Origin: Lentzea sp.
Lineage (GTDB): Bacteria > Actinomycetota > Actinomycetes > Mycobacteriales > Pseudonocardiaceae
DNA length: 5,540 nt
NCBI GenBank assembly: GCA_030146905.1
Contig: JASLAV010001077.1
Location: forward strand, 1 to 5,540
Direction of reading: 5' to 3'
In this document: positions 1-4,186 of the stretch, in pieces
Numbering within the stretch: position 1 is the first letter of the stretch
Layout of the letters: the number at the start of each line of letters is the position of its first letter
Position numbers and translations under genes: made by a program
Notes under the pieces: model-generated
What the model saw: only the letters and a program-made list of their open reading frames with translations
Told to the model about the DNA's origin: nothing
Databases searched by the model: none

Positions 1-140
1 GGCATGCACGCCCAGTACGAGCACTCGCCGCCGACCAGCTCCTTCTCGATCATGGCGGTGGACAGGCCACCCGCGGCCGTCCGCCAGGCCACGTTCTCAC
101 CTACGGGGCCACCACCGATGACGATGACGTCGAAGTCCAT
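1..140 (-). CDS. NAD(P)/FAD-dependent pyridine nucleotide-disulfide oxidoreductase, N-terminal fragment
   Basis: Only the first 46 codons are in the window; the gene continues past the left edge. The N-terminus is a Rossmann FAD-binding strand and turn (VIVIGGGPVGENVA, GxGxxG at residues 9-14). At residues 37-46 follows GGECSYWACM, a variant of the redox-active disulfide motif of the dihydrolipoamide dehydrogenase, mercuric reductase and glutathione reductase family, with cysteines C40 and C45 in CxxxxC spacing. In this family the disulfide passes electrons between FAD/NAD(P)H and a substrate in the cytoplasm. The substrate cannot be told from this piece. The SYWA residues between the cysteines differ from the usual LNVG, which argues against a housekeeping lipoamide dehydrogenase. 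The ATG at 140 is chosen because it sits directly before the FAD strand. There is no clear Shine-Dalgarno sequence, but a TANNNT box lies seven bases upstream, so the message may be leaderless. The gene is separated from the VOC gene upstream by 128 bp and is probably its own unit. Confidence 0.9.
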   Translation of the reverse strand, partial: MDFDVIVIGGGPVGENVAWRTAAGGLSTAMIEKELVGGECSYWACM

Positions 141-178
141 GACCGCCAGCGTAGGCCCTGCGCCGGGGGACCGTGTCC
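141..178 (-). promoter_or_regulatory. Possible leaderless promoter of the flavoprotein gene
   Basis: Read on the minus strand, TACGCT (153-148) fits the actinobacterial TANNNT -10 box and is followed by exactly seven bases before the ATG at 140. Transcription would then start at or within a base of the start codon. No good Shine-Dalgarno sequence lies upstream (only GGCGGTC), which agrees with a leaderless message. The -35 region is poor: the nearest candidate, CGGACA at 179-174, sits about 20 bases from the -10 box. This is an inference from spacing only. Confidence 0.35.
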
Positions 179-258
179 GCGAAAGCCGGGGCTGAGGCGG
201 CCGCCGCCAGGAACCACCTCAGCCGCGACTTTCATCGAACGAGACCCCCGGCGCAGGG
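156..258. repeat. 14-bp perfect inverted repeat flanking the VOC-flavoprotein gap
   Basis: CCCTGCGCCGGGGG at 156-169 is the exact reverse complement of CCCCCGGCGCAGGG at 245-258. The arms are 75 bases apart and a separate hairpin (190-224) lies between them. The left arm falls in the -35/spacer region of the flavoprotein gene; the right arm lies just after the VOC stop codon. Fourteen matching bases is more than expected by chance over such a short stretch, but GC-rich sequence raises the background. Confidence 0.6.
190..224 (-). terminator. Candidate terminator hairpin downstream of the VOC gene
   Basis: GGCTGAGG at 190-197 pairs perfectly with CCTCAGCC at 217-224 (8 bp), around a 19-base loop that itself contains the palindrome GCGGCCGC (197-204). 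It lies 45 bases past the VOC stop codon on the minus strand and before the flavoprotein promoter, where an end to the membrane-protein/VOC transcript is expected. There is no proper U-tract on the minus strand (only CTTTC after the stem), as is common in actinobacteria. Confidence 0.45.
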
Positions 259-261
259 TCT
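242..261 (-). terminator. Small hairpin just after the VOC stop codon
   Basis: AGACCC (242-247) pairs with GGGTCT (256-261), 6 bp with an 8-base loop, starting 7 bases after the VOC stop on the minus strand. Its GC-rich core is shared with the right arm of the 14-bp inverted repeat, so local and long-range pairing exclude each other. It may assist termination or protect the 3' end of the message. There is no U-tract. Confidence 0.3.
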
Positions 262-268
262 GCGTCGA

Positions 269-628
269 TCAAGAAAGCCACACGAGGCAGAAGGGGTGCC
301 CCACCGGATCCGCGTACACCCGGAACGCGTCGTCGTCGTTCTTCTGCAGCAGGCGGGCACCGAGTTCCAGCACCTGGGCCTCGGCCACGTCCACGTCCTC
401 GACCAGCACGTCGAGGTGGAACTGCTGCGAGCCGTGCGGATCGGGGAACGTGGGCGGCTGGTAGTCACCGGAACGCTGGAACGCGATGCGCGTGCCGGAA
501 GCGACGATCACCACCCAGTCCCCGTCGGTGCCGGCCAGGCGTTCGGCTTCGAGCAGCCTCTCGTAGAAGGACGCCAGCTCGGAGGGATTCGGGCAGTCGA
601 GTACGACAGAACGAAGTTGTCCGACCAT
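269..628 (-). CDS. VOC family (glyoxalase-like) protein, 119 aa
   Basis: This small cytoplasmic protein has the vicinal-oxygen-chelate fold and resembles the actinobacterial Glyoxalase_6 group. Recognisable family blocks are LRSVVLDCPNPSELASFYERL (residues 5-25), WVVIV...RIAFQR (38-52), QQFHLDVLVEDVDVAEA (68-84), and the ending DPVGHPFCLVW (107-117). Members are usually annotated only as putative dioxygenase or glyoxalase relatives, or as binding proteins; the substrate is unknown. H71 sits where many VOC proteins carry a metal ligand, but the first strand has no evident His/Gln ligand and the last strand lacks the usual Glu, so metal-dependent catalysis is doubtful. The ATG at 628 is chosen because the family begins here. 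A longer frame starting at 715 would run deep into the upstream gene. AGAAGG (641-636) gives a Shine-Dalgarno seven bases upstream and shares bases with the stop codon of the membrane-protein gene, with only 11 bases between the two genes, so translation is probably coupled. Confidence 0.9.
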   Translation of the reverse strand: MVGQLRSVVLDCPNPSELASFYERLLEAERLAGTDGDWVVIVASGTRIAFQRSGDYQPPTFPDPHGSQQFHLDVLVEDVDVAEAQVLELGARLLQKNDDDAFRVYADPVGHPFCLVWLS

Positions 629-629
629 G

Positions 630-641
630 CCTCCACCTTCT
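630..641 (-). promoter_or_regulatory. Ribosome binding site of the VOC gene overlapping the upstream stop codon
   Basis: On the minus strand the sequence reads TAG (stop, 642-640), AAGGTGGAGGC, then ATG at 628. AGAAGG (641-636) at seven bases is the best-spaced Shine-Dalgarno and includes the AG of the stop codon. A second GGAGG (634-630) is only one base from the ATG. This arrangement fixes the VOC start and suggests terminating ribosomes reinitiate there. Confidence 0.65.
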
Positions 642-1911
642 ACCGGGTGGCGGGCAGCCGCAACGCCTGTTTGGCGATCGGGTCGAGCGACTGGTCGCCG
701 GAGCCCCCCGACCACACCACGAACGCCAGCTGCACGTGGCTGCCCTTCTGCCCGCTCGCGAACGCCGCGTTCTCGAGCGGTGTCCCGTCAGGACCGTGCA
801 CACCGCCGGAACCCGGCAGGGTGACGACCGAGAGCAGGGCCTTCGCGCTCGGCGAGTCGAGCAGGTCGAGGTCCGCCACCAGCACGGTCGCCGGCTTGTC
901 CTGCACCGTCGTCTCGTAGGTGGCGCGCAGGATCTCGCCGCACTCGTTCGCGATCAGCCACGCCTTGACGTCGCCGAACGCCTGCGCCTGGCAGTCCTTG
1001 TCCTTCTTCGCCTCCTTCGGCACGAACGCCGTGCCGTCCACGACCACCGTCGTCGGCTGCGGCACCGTCGGCTCCGTCGTCGACCCTGCCGCGTTGTCGT
1101 CGCCGCCGGAGAGCAGCACCAGCAGCCACACGATCAGGACCAGCGCGACGATGCCCGCCACCGCGAGAGACGTCCAAGGCGTCTTCTGCGCGGCTGGCGC
1201 CGTGTTTTGCGGCGCTCCCGCTGGCAAGCGTTTGCGGCCGAGGGGCAGCCGGGCGTTGACCTTGGGGATCAGCATCGTGCTGGCGGAGGCGAGGTCGGGG
1301 GCGACCGCGTCGCTGAACCCCTCGTCGAGCAACGACCGCGCGTCCGGCGGGGTGCCGGTGGTCTGCAGGATCGCGAGGAGCTTCACCGCGTGGTCCGCCG
1401 TGCACGGCACCGTCGCCGTCGCGAGCTCGCGGGCCGCGGTGAGCAAAGTGGACGGTTTGGGGTGCAGCACGCGCACGCCGCGGTTGAGGTCGACCGTCGG
1501 CTGCACGACCTGGCTCACGAACGGGCCGACCGCCACGACCGTGCTGACCGGCAGCGGTTCGGCGCGCATCCGCTGGATCCGCTGCGCCACCGCGGTCGCC
1601 GCGGCCACCGCCTCGGCCGCCGGGTTCGGCGAACCGTCCTGGGAGACGAGCGGCCAGCCGTCCATCTTCCACTGACCGCCGAGCGGCGCCTCGAGCTTCA
1701 CCGCGGGATCGGGCAGGTCGACGCCGACGATCACGAGCACGCCCTTGGGCAGCACGACGATCGCGTCCAGCGGCACCGGGCAGTCAGGTGGCTGGACGCC
1801 GATCAGCGCGATGCCACCCAGGGCTTGGGTGCCCGCGCCGCACGCCGTGAGGGCGGCACGCACGTCCGCCCCAATGGCCGAAGGCTCAGCGCCCAGACGG
1901 ATCAGCCGCAC
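640..1911 (-). CDS. Single-pass membrane protein with degenerate NERD-like N-terminal domain, 423 aa
   Basis: No named gene was recognised; the sequence looks like a conserved hypothetical protein of Pseudonocardiales. Three parts are visible. Residues 1 to about 225 are cytoplasmic. The stretch LDAIVVLPKGVLVIVGVD (48-65), then GQWKMDGWPL (79-88) and NPAAEAVAAATAVAQRI (96-112), follows the layout of NERD nuclease-related domains (D, strand, GVFVIExK, GxW, NPxxQA). Where NERD enzymes have the catalytic E-x-K, this protein has V62 and V64, so it should not cut nucleic acid. Residues 226-246 form a Pro/Ala/Lys linker. Residues 247-267 form one hydrophobic helix (LAVAGIVALVLIVWLLVLL). Residues 268-423 are then outside the membrane, starting with a Thr/Pro-rich stretch and a domain with two cysteines (C307, C324) that could form a disulfide. 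The start is GTG at 1911, with GGAAAGG (1927-1921) nine bases upstream and GGGAG (1918-1914) closer. The gene is first in a unit with the VOC gene and divergent from the protease gene. A sensing or cell-envelope scaffold role is inference only. Confidence 0.88.
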   Translation of the reverse strand: MRLIRLGAEPSAIGADVRAALTACGAGTQALGGIALIGVQPPDCPVPLDAIVVLPKGVLVIVGVDLPDPAVKLEAPLGGQWKMDGWPLVSQDGSPNPAAEAVAAATAVAQRIQRMRAEPLPVSTVVAVGPFVSQVVQPTVDLNRGVRVLHPKPSTLLTAARELATATVPCTADHAVKLLAILQTTGTPPDARSLLDEGFSDAVAPDLASASTMLIPKVNARLPLGRKRLPAGAPQNTAPAAQKTPWTSLAVAGIVALVLIVWLLVLLSGGDDNAAGSTTEPTVPQPTTVVVDGTAFVPKEAKKDKDCQAQAFGDVKAWLIANECGEILRATYETTVQDKPATVLVADLDLLDSPSAKALLSVVTLPGSGGVHGPDGTPLENAAFASGQKGSHVQLAFVVWSGGSGDQSLDPIAKQALRLPATR

Positions 1912-1970
1912 GACTCCCTACCTTTCCGCACGGGGGCACACCGTAGCGGTCCGGGGTCGGGCTGCCGCAG
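1912..1970 (-). promoter_or_regulatory. Possible promoter of the membrane-protein/VOC unit
   Basis: On the minus strand TACGGT (1945-1940) fits the TANNNT -10 consensus. It would place the transcript start near 1933, giving a leader of about 22 bases that contains the GGAAAGG and GGGAG ribosome-binding sequences. The -35 position (1968-1963) reads GCGGCA, a weak match to TTGACA. The short inverted repeat CTGCC-GCA-GGCAG (1962-1974) covers this -35 position. Confidence 0.3.
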
Positions 1971-1974
1971 GCAG
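1962..1974. repeat. Short inverted repeat CTGCC-GCA-GGCAG in the divergent promoter region
   Basis: Perfect 5-bp arms (1962-1966 and 1970-1974) around three bases. It lies near the middle of the gap between the divergent membrane-protein and protease genes, over the likely -35 position of the minus-strand promoter. It could be a small operator or simply GC-rich background. Confidence 0.35.
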
Positions 1975-1986
1975 TCGAGACTTTGC

Positions 1987-2015
1987 GTGATCCCCGTCAC
2001 CGGATTGTGGATCAC
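1987..2015. repeat. GTGATCC ... GGATCAC inverted repeat upstream of the protease gene
   Basis: GTGATCC (1987-1993) and GGATCAC (2009-2015) are perfect reverse complements separated by 15 bases; a shorter pair, GTGA (1987-1990) and TCAC (1997-2000), lies inside. Centre-to-centre spacing is 22 bases, about two helical turns, which would suit a dimeric repressor or two dimers. It sits 40 to 70 bases before the protease ATG, the usual promoter/operator zone. No convincing -10/-35 pair for the protease gene could be picked: TATGTT at 2037-2042 is too close to the ATG to leave its Shine-Dalgarno in the message. Confidence 0.45.
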
Positions 2016-2045
2016 TCGTTGGATGGATTGCCTGCCTATGTTGAC

Positions 2046-2050
2046 GGAGG
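2046..2050 (+). promoter_or_regulatory. Ribosome binding site deciding the protease start
   Basis: GGAGG at 2046-2050 ends four bases before the ATG at 2055 (GGAGGG extends it by one). The same frame is open further upstream to a TTG at 1983, but that extension puts 24 charged residues ahead of the signal peptide and would make this site meaningless. The ATG at 2055 is therefore preferred. Confidence 0.75.
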
Positions 2051-2054
2051 GTCC

Positions 2055-3395
2055 ATGTACAAACGCGCTGCATCGCTCGCCGTGCTGCTGGTGGCCGTCG
2101 CATCCCCTGTCGCGACGGCCGCGCCGACCTCCACGGTCTACGTCCACGGTGCCGACATCGCCGCCGCCGAACAGGCGGTCGAGGCGGCCGGTCTGCAGAA
2201 GATCACGAGCTTCCGCAAGATCGGTGTCGTCGCCGCGAGGGGTGACTCCGCGCGCATCTCGTCGGCCCGGTCCAAGGCGGGCGTGACGCGCGTCGAGGTC
2301 CAGAAGCCCATCCGGTTCCTCGGCTCCACCTCGCACACCGCCACGCGCGGCCTCGACGCCCGCAACAGCCTCGGGCTGACCGGCGCCGGCGTGTCGGTCG
2401 CCGTGATCGACTCGGGCGTCGACCCGACGCACCCGTCGTTCGGCGGCAGGATCGTCCGCAACCTCAAGAGCCTGTGCCTGGACGGCTCGACGCAGACGAG
2501 CTGCATCGTTCCCGTCCCGAACTTCCTGGACACCGACACCACGTCCCTCGGCGGCCACGGCACCCACGTCACCGGCATCGCGATCGGCGGTGACGTGCGG
2601 ACCACCGGTGGACCGGTCGTCCGCGGCGCCGCACCCGGCGCCAAGGGCGTCGTGATCTCCACCGGCGCGGCGATCCTCATCCTCGGCGCGGACGCCGCGC
2701 TGAACTGGGTGCTGGAGAACCACGGCGCGCCGTGCGGTGCCGGCGTGCCCGCGTCGGCCTGCCCGCCGATCAAGGTCGTCAACAACTCCTATGGTCCGTC
2801 TGGGGGCGGTGCGTTCGACCCTGAGTCGGTCACTGTCAAGTTGCAGCGCCAGCTGGTGGCCGAAGGTGTCGTCGTGGTGTGGGCGAACGGCAACGACGGC
2901 GGTGACGGGTCGGCCAACCTGTCCAACCCGCCCGGCATCGACCCGACCCCCGGCGTGATCTCCGTCGCGTCCTACGACGACCGGGGAACGGGCACCCGCG
3001 ACGGCGCTGTGTCCGACTTCTCATCGCGCGGTCTGGCGACGGACTCCGCGACGTGGCCGGACATCTCCGCGCCCGGCGAGAACATCACGTCGTCGTGCCG
3101 GTTGCACCTCCCGATCTGCGCCACCGGCCTCGACCCGCAGAACGGGCCGGGGCTGCTCGACCTCGGCACGTTCAACACGATCAGCGGCACGTCGATGGCG
3201 GCGCCGCACATCGCCGGGATCGTCGCACAGCTGTTTGAGGCCAAGCCTTCCGCGACCCCCGCCGACGTCGAGCACGCGCTGAAGTCGACGGCCCACAAGT
3301 ACGGCACCGGGTACCAGCCGGTCGGCCCTCACACCTCGTCGTACGACAGGGGAACAGGCCTCGTGGACGTGGTCGCGGCGGTAAACGCCCTGTAG
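2055..3395 (+). CDS. Secreted S8 family (subtilisin-like) serine protease, 446 aa
   Basis: Residues 1-22 form a Sec-type signal peptide: K3 R4, a hydrophobic run to about residue 18, and an A-T-A cleavage site before A23. Residues 25-85 look like a short I9-type prodomain (VYVHGADIAAAEQAVEAAGL; VAARGDSARISSA), which normally chaperones folding and is removed on activation. The catalytic domain follows, with the full S8 set: Asp119 in VAVIDSGVD, His168 in GGHGTHV, the oxyanion-hole Asn280 in WANGNDG, and Ser380 in GTSMAAPH. The enzyme is therefore expected to be active outside the cell as an endopeptidase; no substrate can be named. Six of the seven possible closely spaced cysteine positions are pairs: C141/C150, C227/C236 and C348/C355 (six cysteines in all), probably three local disulfides. 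No C-terminal anchor or extra domain is present; the protein ends in the usual helix (GTGLVDVVAAVNAL). The gene stands alone on its strand, divergent from the membrane-protein gene and followed by a strong hairpin. Confidence 0.96.
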   Translation: MYKRAASLAVLLVAVASPVATAAPTSTVYVHGADIAAAEQAVEAAGLQKITSFRKIGVVAARGDSARISSARSKAGVTRVEVQKPIRFLGSTSHTATRGLDARNSLGLTGAGVSVAVIDSGVDPTHPSFGGRIVRNLKSLCLDGSTQTSCIVPVPNFLDTDTTSLGGHGTHVTGIAIGGDVRTTGGPVVRGAAPGAKGVVISTGAAILILGADAALNWVLENHGAPCGAGVPASACPPIKVVNNSYGPSGGGAFDPESVTVKLQRQLVAEGVVVVWANGNDGGDGSANLSNPPGIDPTPGVISVASYDDRGTGTRDGAVSDFSSRGLATDSATWPDISAPGENITSSCRLHLPICATGLDPQNGPGLLDLGTFNTISGTSMAAPHIAGIVAQLFEAKPSATPADVEHALKSTAHKYGTGYQPVGPHTSSYDRGTGLVDVVAAVNAL

Positions 3396-3406
3396 ATCAC
3401 GATCAC
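3395..3406. repeat. Tandem GATCAC direct repeat after the protease stop
   Basis: GATCAC occurs twice in a row (3395-3400 and 3401-3406), starting on the last base of the protease stop codon. The same half-site appears upstream of the protease gene and in the palindrome at 3531-3540. It may be a regulator half-site or chance. Confidence 0.3.
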
Positions 3407-3412
3407 GCATCG

Positions 3413-3460
3413 CTCGGCCGGGGAGATCGGGACTTAAGACCTGTATCTGCCCCGGTCGGG
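3413..3460 (+). terminator. Strong hairpin terminator of the protease gene
   Basis: As RNA, 3413-3427 pairs with 3445-3460 to give a 15-bp stem with two G-U pairs and one bulged G (3449), around a 17-base loop. The core is CCGGGG-AGAT against ATCT-G-CCCCGG. It begins 17 bases after the stop codon. No U-tract follows, as is normal for actinobacterial terminators. The 3' arm can instead pair with a segment further downstream (3500-3509), noted separately. Confidence 0.65.
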
Positions 3461-3509
3461 TGATGATCGGGCTGGTTCTTATGGCGGACATGCCTCAAGT
3501 CGGGGCAGA
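3446..3509. repeat. TCTGCCCCG ... CGGGGCAGA perfect 9-bp inverted repeat
   Basis: TCTGCCCCG (3446-3454) is the exact reverse complement of CGGGGCAGA (3501-3509), with 46 bases between. The first arm is also the 3' arm of the terminator hairpin at 3413-3460, so the two RNA pairings exclude each other. The three related segments (CCGGGGAGAT at 3418, ATCTGCCCCGG at 3445, CGGGGCAGA at 3501) could alternatively be repeated protein-binding sites. Confidence 0.5.
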
Positions 3510-3530
3510 ATGCAGCGAGCGGGATTTCAC

Positions 3531-3540
3531 GGTGATCACC
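3531..3540. promoter_or_regulatory. GGTGATCACC palindrome upstream of the DUF3145 gene
   Basis: This is a perfect 10-bp palindrome lying 55 bases before the GTG start of the DUF3145 gene, in the expected promoter/operator zone. The remainder of the 200-bp gap between the protease and DUF3145 genes holds the hairpins described separately. No convincing -10/-35 pair was found in it. The position suggests a dimeric regulator site, but no regulator is identified. Confidence 0.4.
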
Positions 3541-3584
3541 TCACTCGGCAAAGGCGTAGGGGAAGACGTCCCTCGTCGAGCAGC

Positions 3585-3590
3585 GGAGGT
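3585..3590 (+). promoter_or_regulatory. Ribosome binding site of the DUF3145 gene
   Basis: GGAGGT, an excellent Shine-Dalgarno match, ends five bases before the GTG at 3596. It decides in favour of this non-ATG start, which also gives the exact N-terminus MSTRGSTSG expected for the family. Confidence 0.85.
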
Positions 3591-3595
3591 CAGCA

Positions 3596-4099
3596 GTGAG
3601 CACCCGTGGCAGCACCAGTGGCGTGGTCTACGTCCACTCGTCGCCGTCTGCGGTCTGTCCGCACGTCGAGTGGGCGATCTCGGGCACCCTCGGTGTCCGA
3701 GTGGACCTCAGGTGGGCAGCGCAACCCGCGGCACCAGGTCAGTTGCGCGCTGAATGCGCATGGACCGGAGACGCCGGCACCGGCGCCAAACTCGTGGCTG
3801 CGCTGCGCGCGTGGCCAATGCTCCGCTTCGAGGTGACCGAGGAACCGTCACCTGGTCAGGACGGTGAGCGGTTCTGCTTCGCGCCTGTTCTGGGGCTGTG
3901 GCACGCCCGCACGTCGGCCAACGGCGACATCGTGGTCAACGAGGACCAGCTGCGCGCTCTCGCGGTCAGATCCCGTGGAGGTGAATCCTTCGCACACGGT
4001 GTGGACGAACTCCTCGGCGCCGCGTGGGACGACGCCCTGGAACCGTTCCGCCGTGCGGGCGATGGCGCGCCGGTCACCTGGCTGCACCGTGTGGGCTGA
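3596..4099 (+). CDS. DUF3145 family protein, 167 aa
   Basis: Recognised as a DUF3145 protein, a family conserved in actinobacteria and of unknown function. The match is full length: STRGSTSGVVYVHSSPSAVCPHVEWA at the N-terminus (residues 2-27), PAAPGQLRAEC (45-55), LRAWPMLRFEVTEEPSPGQDGERF (70-93), LGLWHARTSANGDIVVNEDQLRAL (99-122), and the ending RRAGDGAPVTWLHRVG (152-167). There is no signal peptide or membrane segment, so it is cytoplasmic. The block C21-P-H-V-E-W, with Cys and His two residues apart, and the conserved acidic/aromatic residues could form a ligand or metal site, but no catalytic motif can be named. From memory, relatives often sit near fatty-acid synthesis genes; no such gene is seen here. 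The GTG start is supported by GGAGGT at 3585-3590. The gene is monocistronic in this view and converges on the ABC transporter gene, with hairpins between them. Confidence 0.94.
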   Translation: MSTRGSTSGVVYVHSSPSAVCPHVEWAISGTLGVRVDLRWAAQPAAPGQLRAECAWTGDAGTGAKLVAALRAWPMLRFEVTEEPSPGQDGERFCFAPVLGLWHARTSANGDIVVNEDQLRALAVRSRGGESFAHGVDELLGAAWDDALEPFRRAGDGAPVTWLHRVG

Positions 4100-4107
4100 T
4101 GAGACCG

Positions 4108-4137
4108 CGTCGGCCGACAGGATCATGTCGGCCGACG
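4108..4137. terminator. Bidirectional hairpin terminator between convergent genes
   Basis: CGTCGGCCGACA (4108-4119) and TGTCGGCCGACG (4126-4137) form a perfect 12-bp stem with a six-base loop GGATCA. It starts eight bases after the DUF3145 stop codon. Each arm contains the self-complementary decamer GTCGGCCGAC, so the element is also a direct repeat of a palindrome. As a symmetric hairpin between converging genes it could stop transcription from both sides. There is no U-tract. Confidence 0.8.
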
Positions 4138-4151
4138 GGACCGTCTGGTCC
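4138..4151. repeat. Small hairpin GGACC-GTCT-GGTCC
   Basis: Perfect 5-bp arms (4138-4142 and 4147-4151) around a four-base loop, immediately adjoining the larger hairpin before it. It probably adds to the convergent terminator cluster; alone it would be weak. Confidence 0.4.
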
Positions 4152-4158
4152 TGAGTGG

Positions 4159-4186
4159 ACCCCGCTCACCCCTTGGGCAGCGGGGT
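4159..4186 (+). terminator. Hairpin with short T-run overlapping the ABC gene end
   Basis: ACCCCGCT (4159-4166) pairs perfectly with AGCGGGGT (4179-4186), 8 bp with a 12-base loop, and is followed on the plus strand by TTCCTC, a weak U-tract (TTT counting the last stem base). This orientation fits a second, backup terminator for the DUF3145 transcript. It overlaps the last seven codons and stop of the ABC transporter gene on the opposite strand. Confidence 0.55.

Noticed and set aside
629..715. N-terminal extension of the VOC protein to an upstream start at 715
   Set aside because: It would add 29 Arg/Pro-rich residues encoded inside the membrane-protein gene; the family begins at MVGQLRSV, which has its own ribosome binding site.
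173..919. Plus-strand open frame of 248 codons opposite the VOC gene
   Set aside because: It lies fully antisense to the VOC gene and the end of the membrane-protein gene, lacks a ribosome binding site, and shows no family resemblance.
2037..2042. TATGTT as the -10 box of the protease promoter
   Set aside because: Transcription would start near 2049, inside the Shine-Dalgarno sequence, and no -35 element lies at 16-18 bases upstream.
1983..2054. TTG start for the protease at 1983
   Set aside because: It would add 24 charged residues before a standard signal peptide and ignores the GGAGG site placed for the ATG at 2055.
736..2286. Long plus-strand open frame of 516 codons antisense to the membrane-protein gene
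   Set aside because: The translation is dominated by Arg, Ala and His in low-complexity runs, as expected from the complement of GC-rich codons. It crosses the divergent promoter region and the protease start, and has no recognisable domain.
1902..2723. Minus-strand open frame of 273 codons antisense to the protease gene
   Set aside because: It overlaps the protease signal peptide and Asp/His catalytic region, whose protein-level conservation is unmistakable. The antisense product is Arg/Asp/Gly-rich and resembles nothing known.
3460..3753. Plus-strand open frame of 97 codons starting before the DUF3145 gene
   Set aside because: It overlaps the DUF3145 coding region by more than half in another frame, has no good Shine-Dalgarno, and its sequence is not family-like. 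The start region is better explained by RNA structure and an operator.
4108..4137. Two copies of GTCGGCCGAC as the start of a CRISPR array or attachment site
   Set aside because: There are only two copies, each self-complementary, directly after a stop codon between converging genes. A terminator stem explains them fully.
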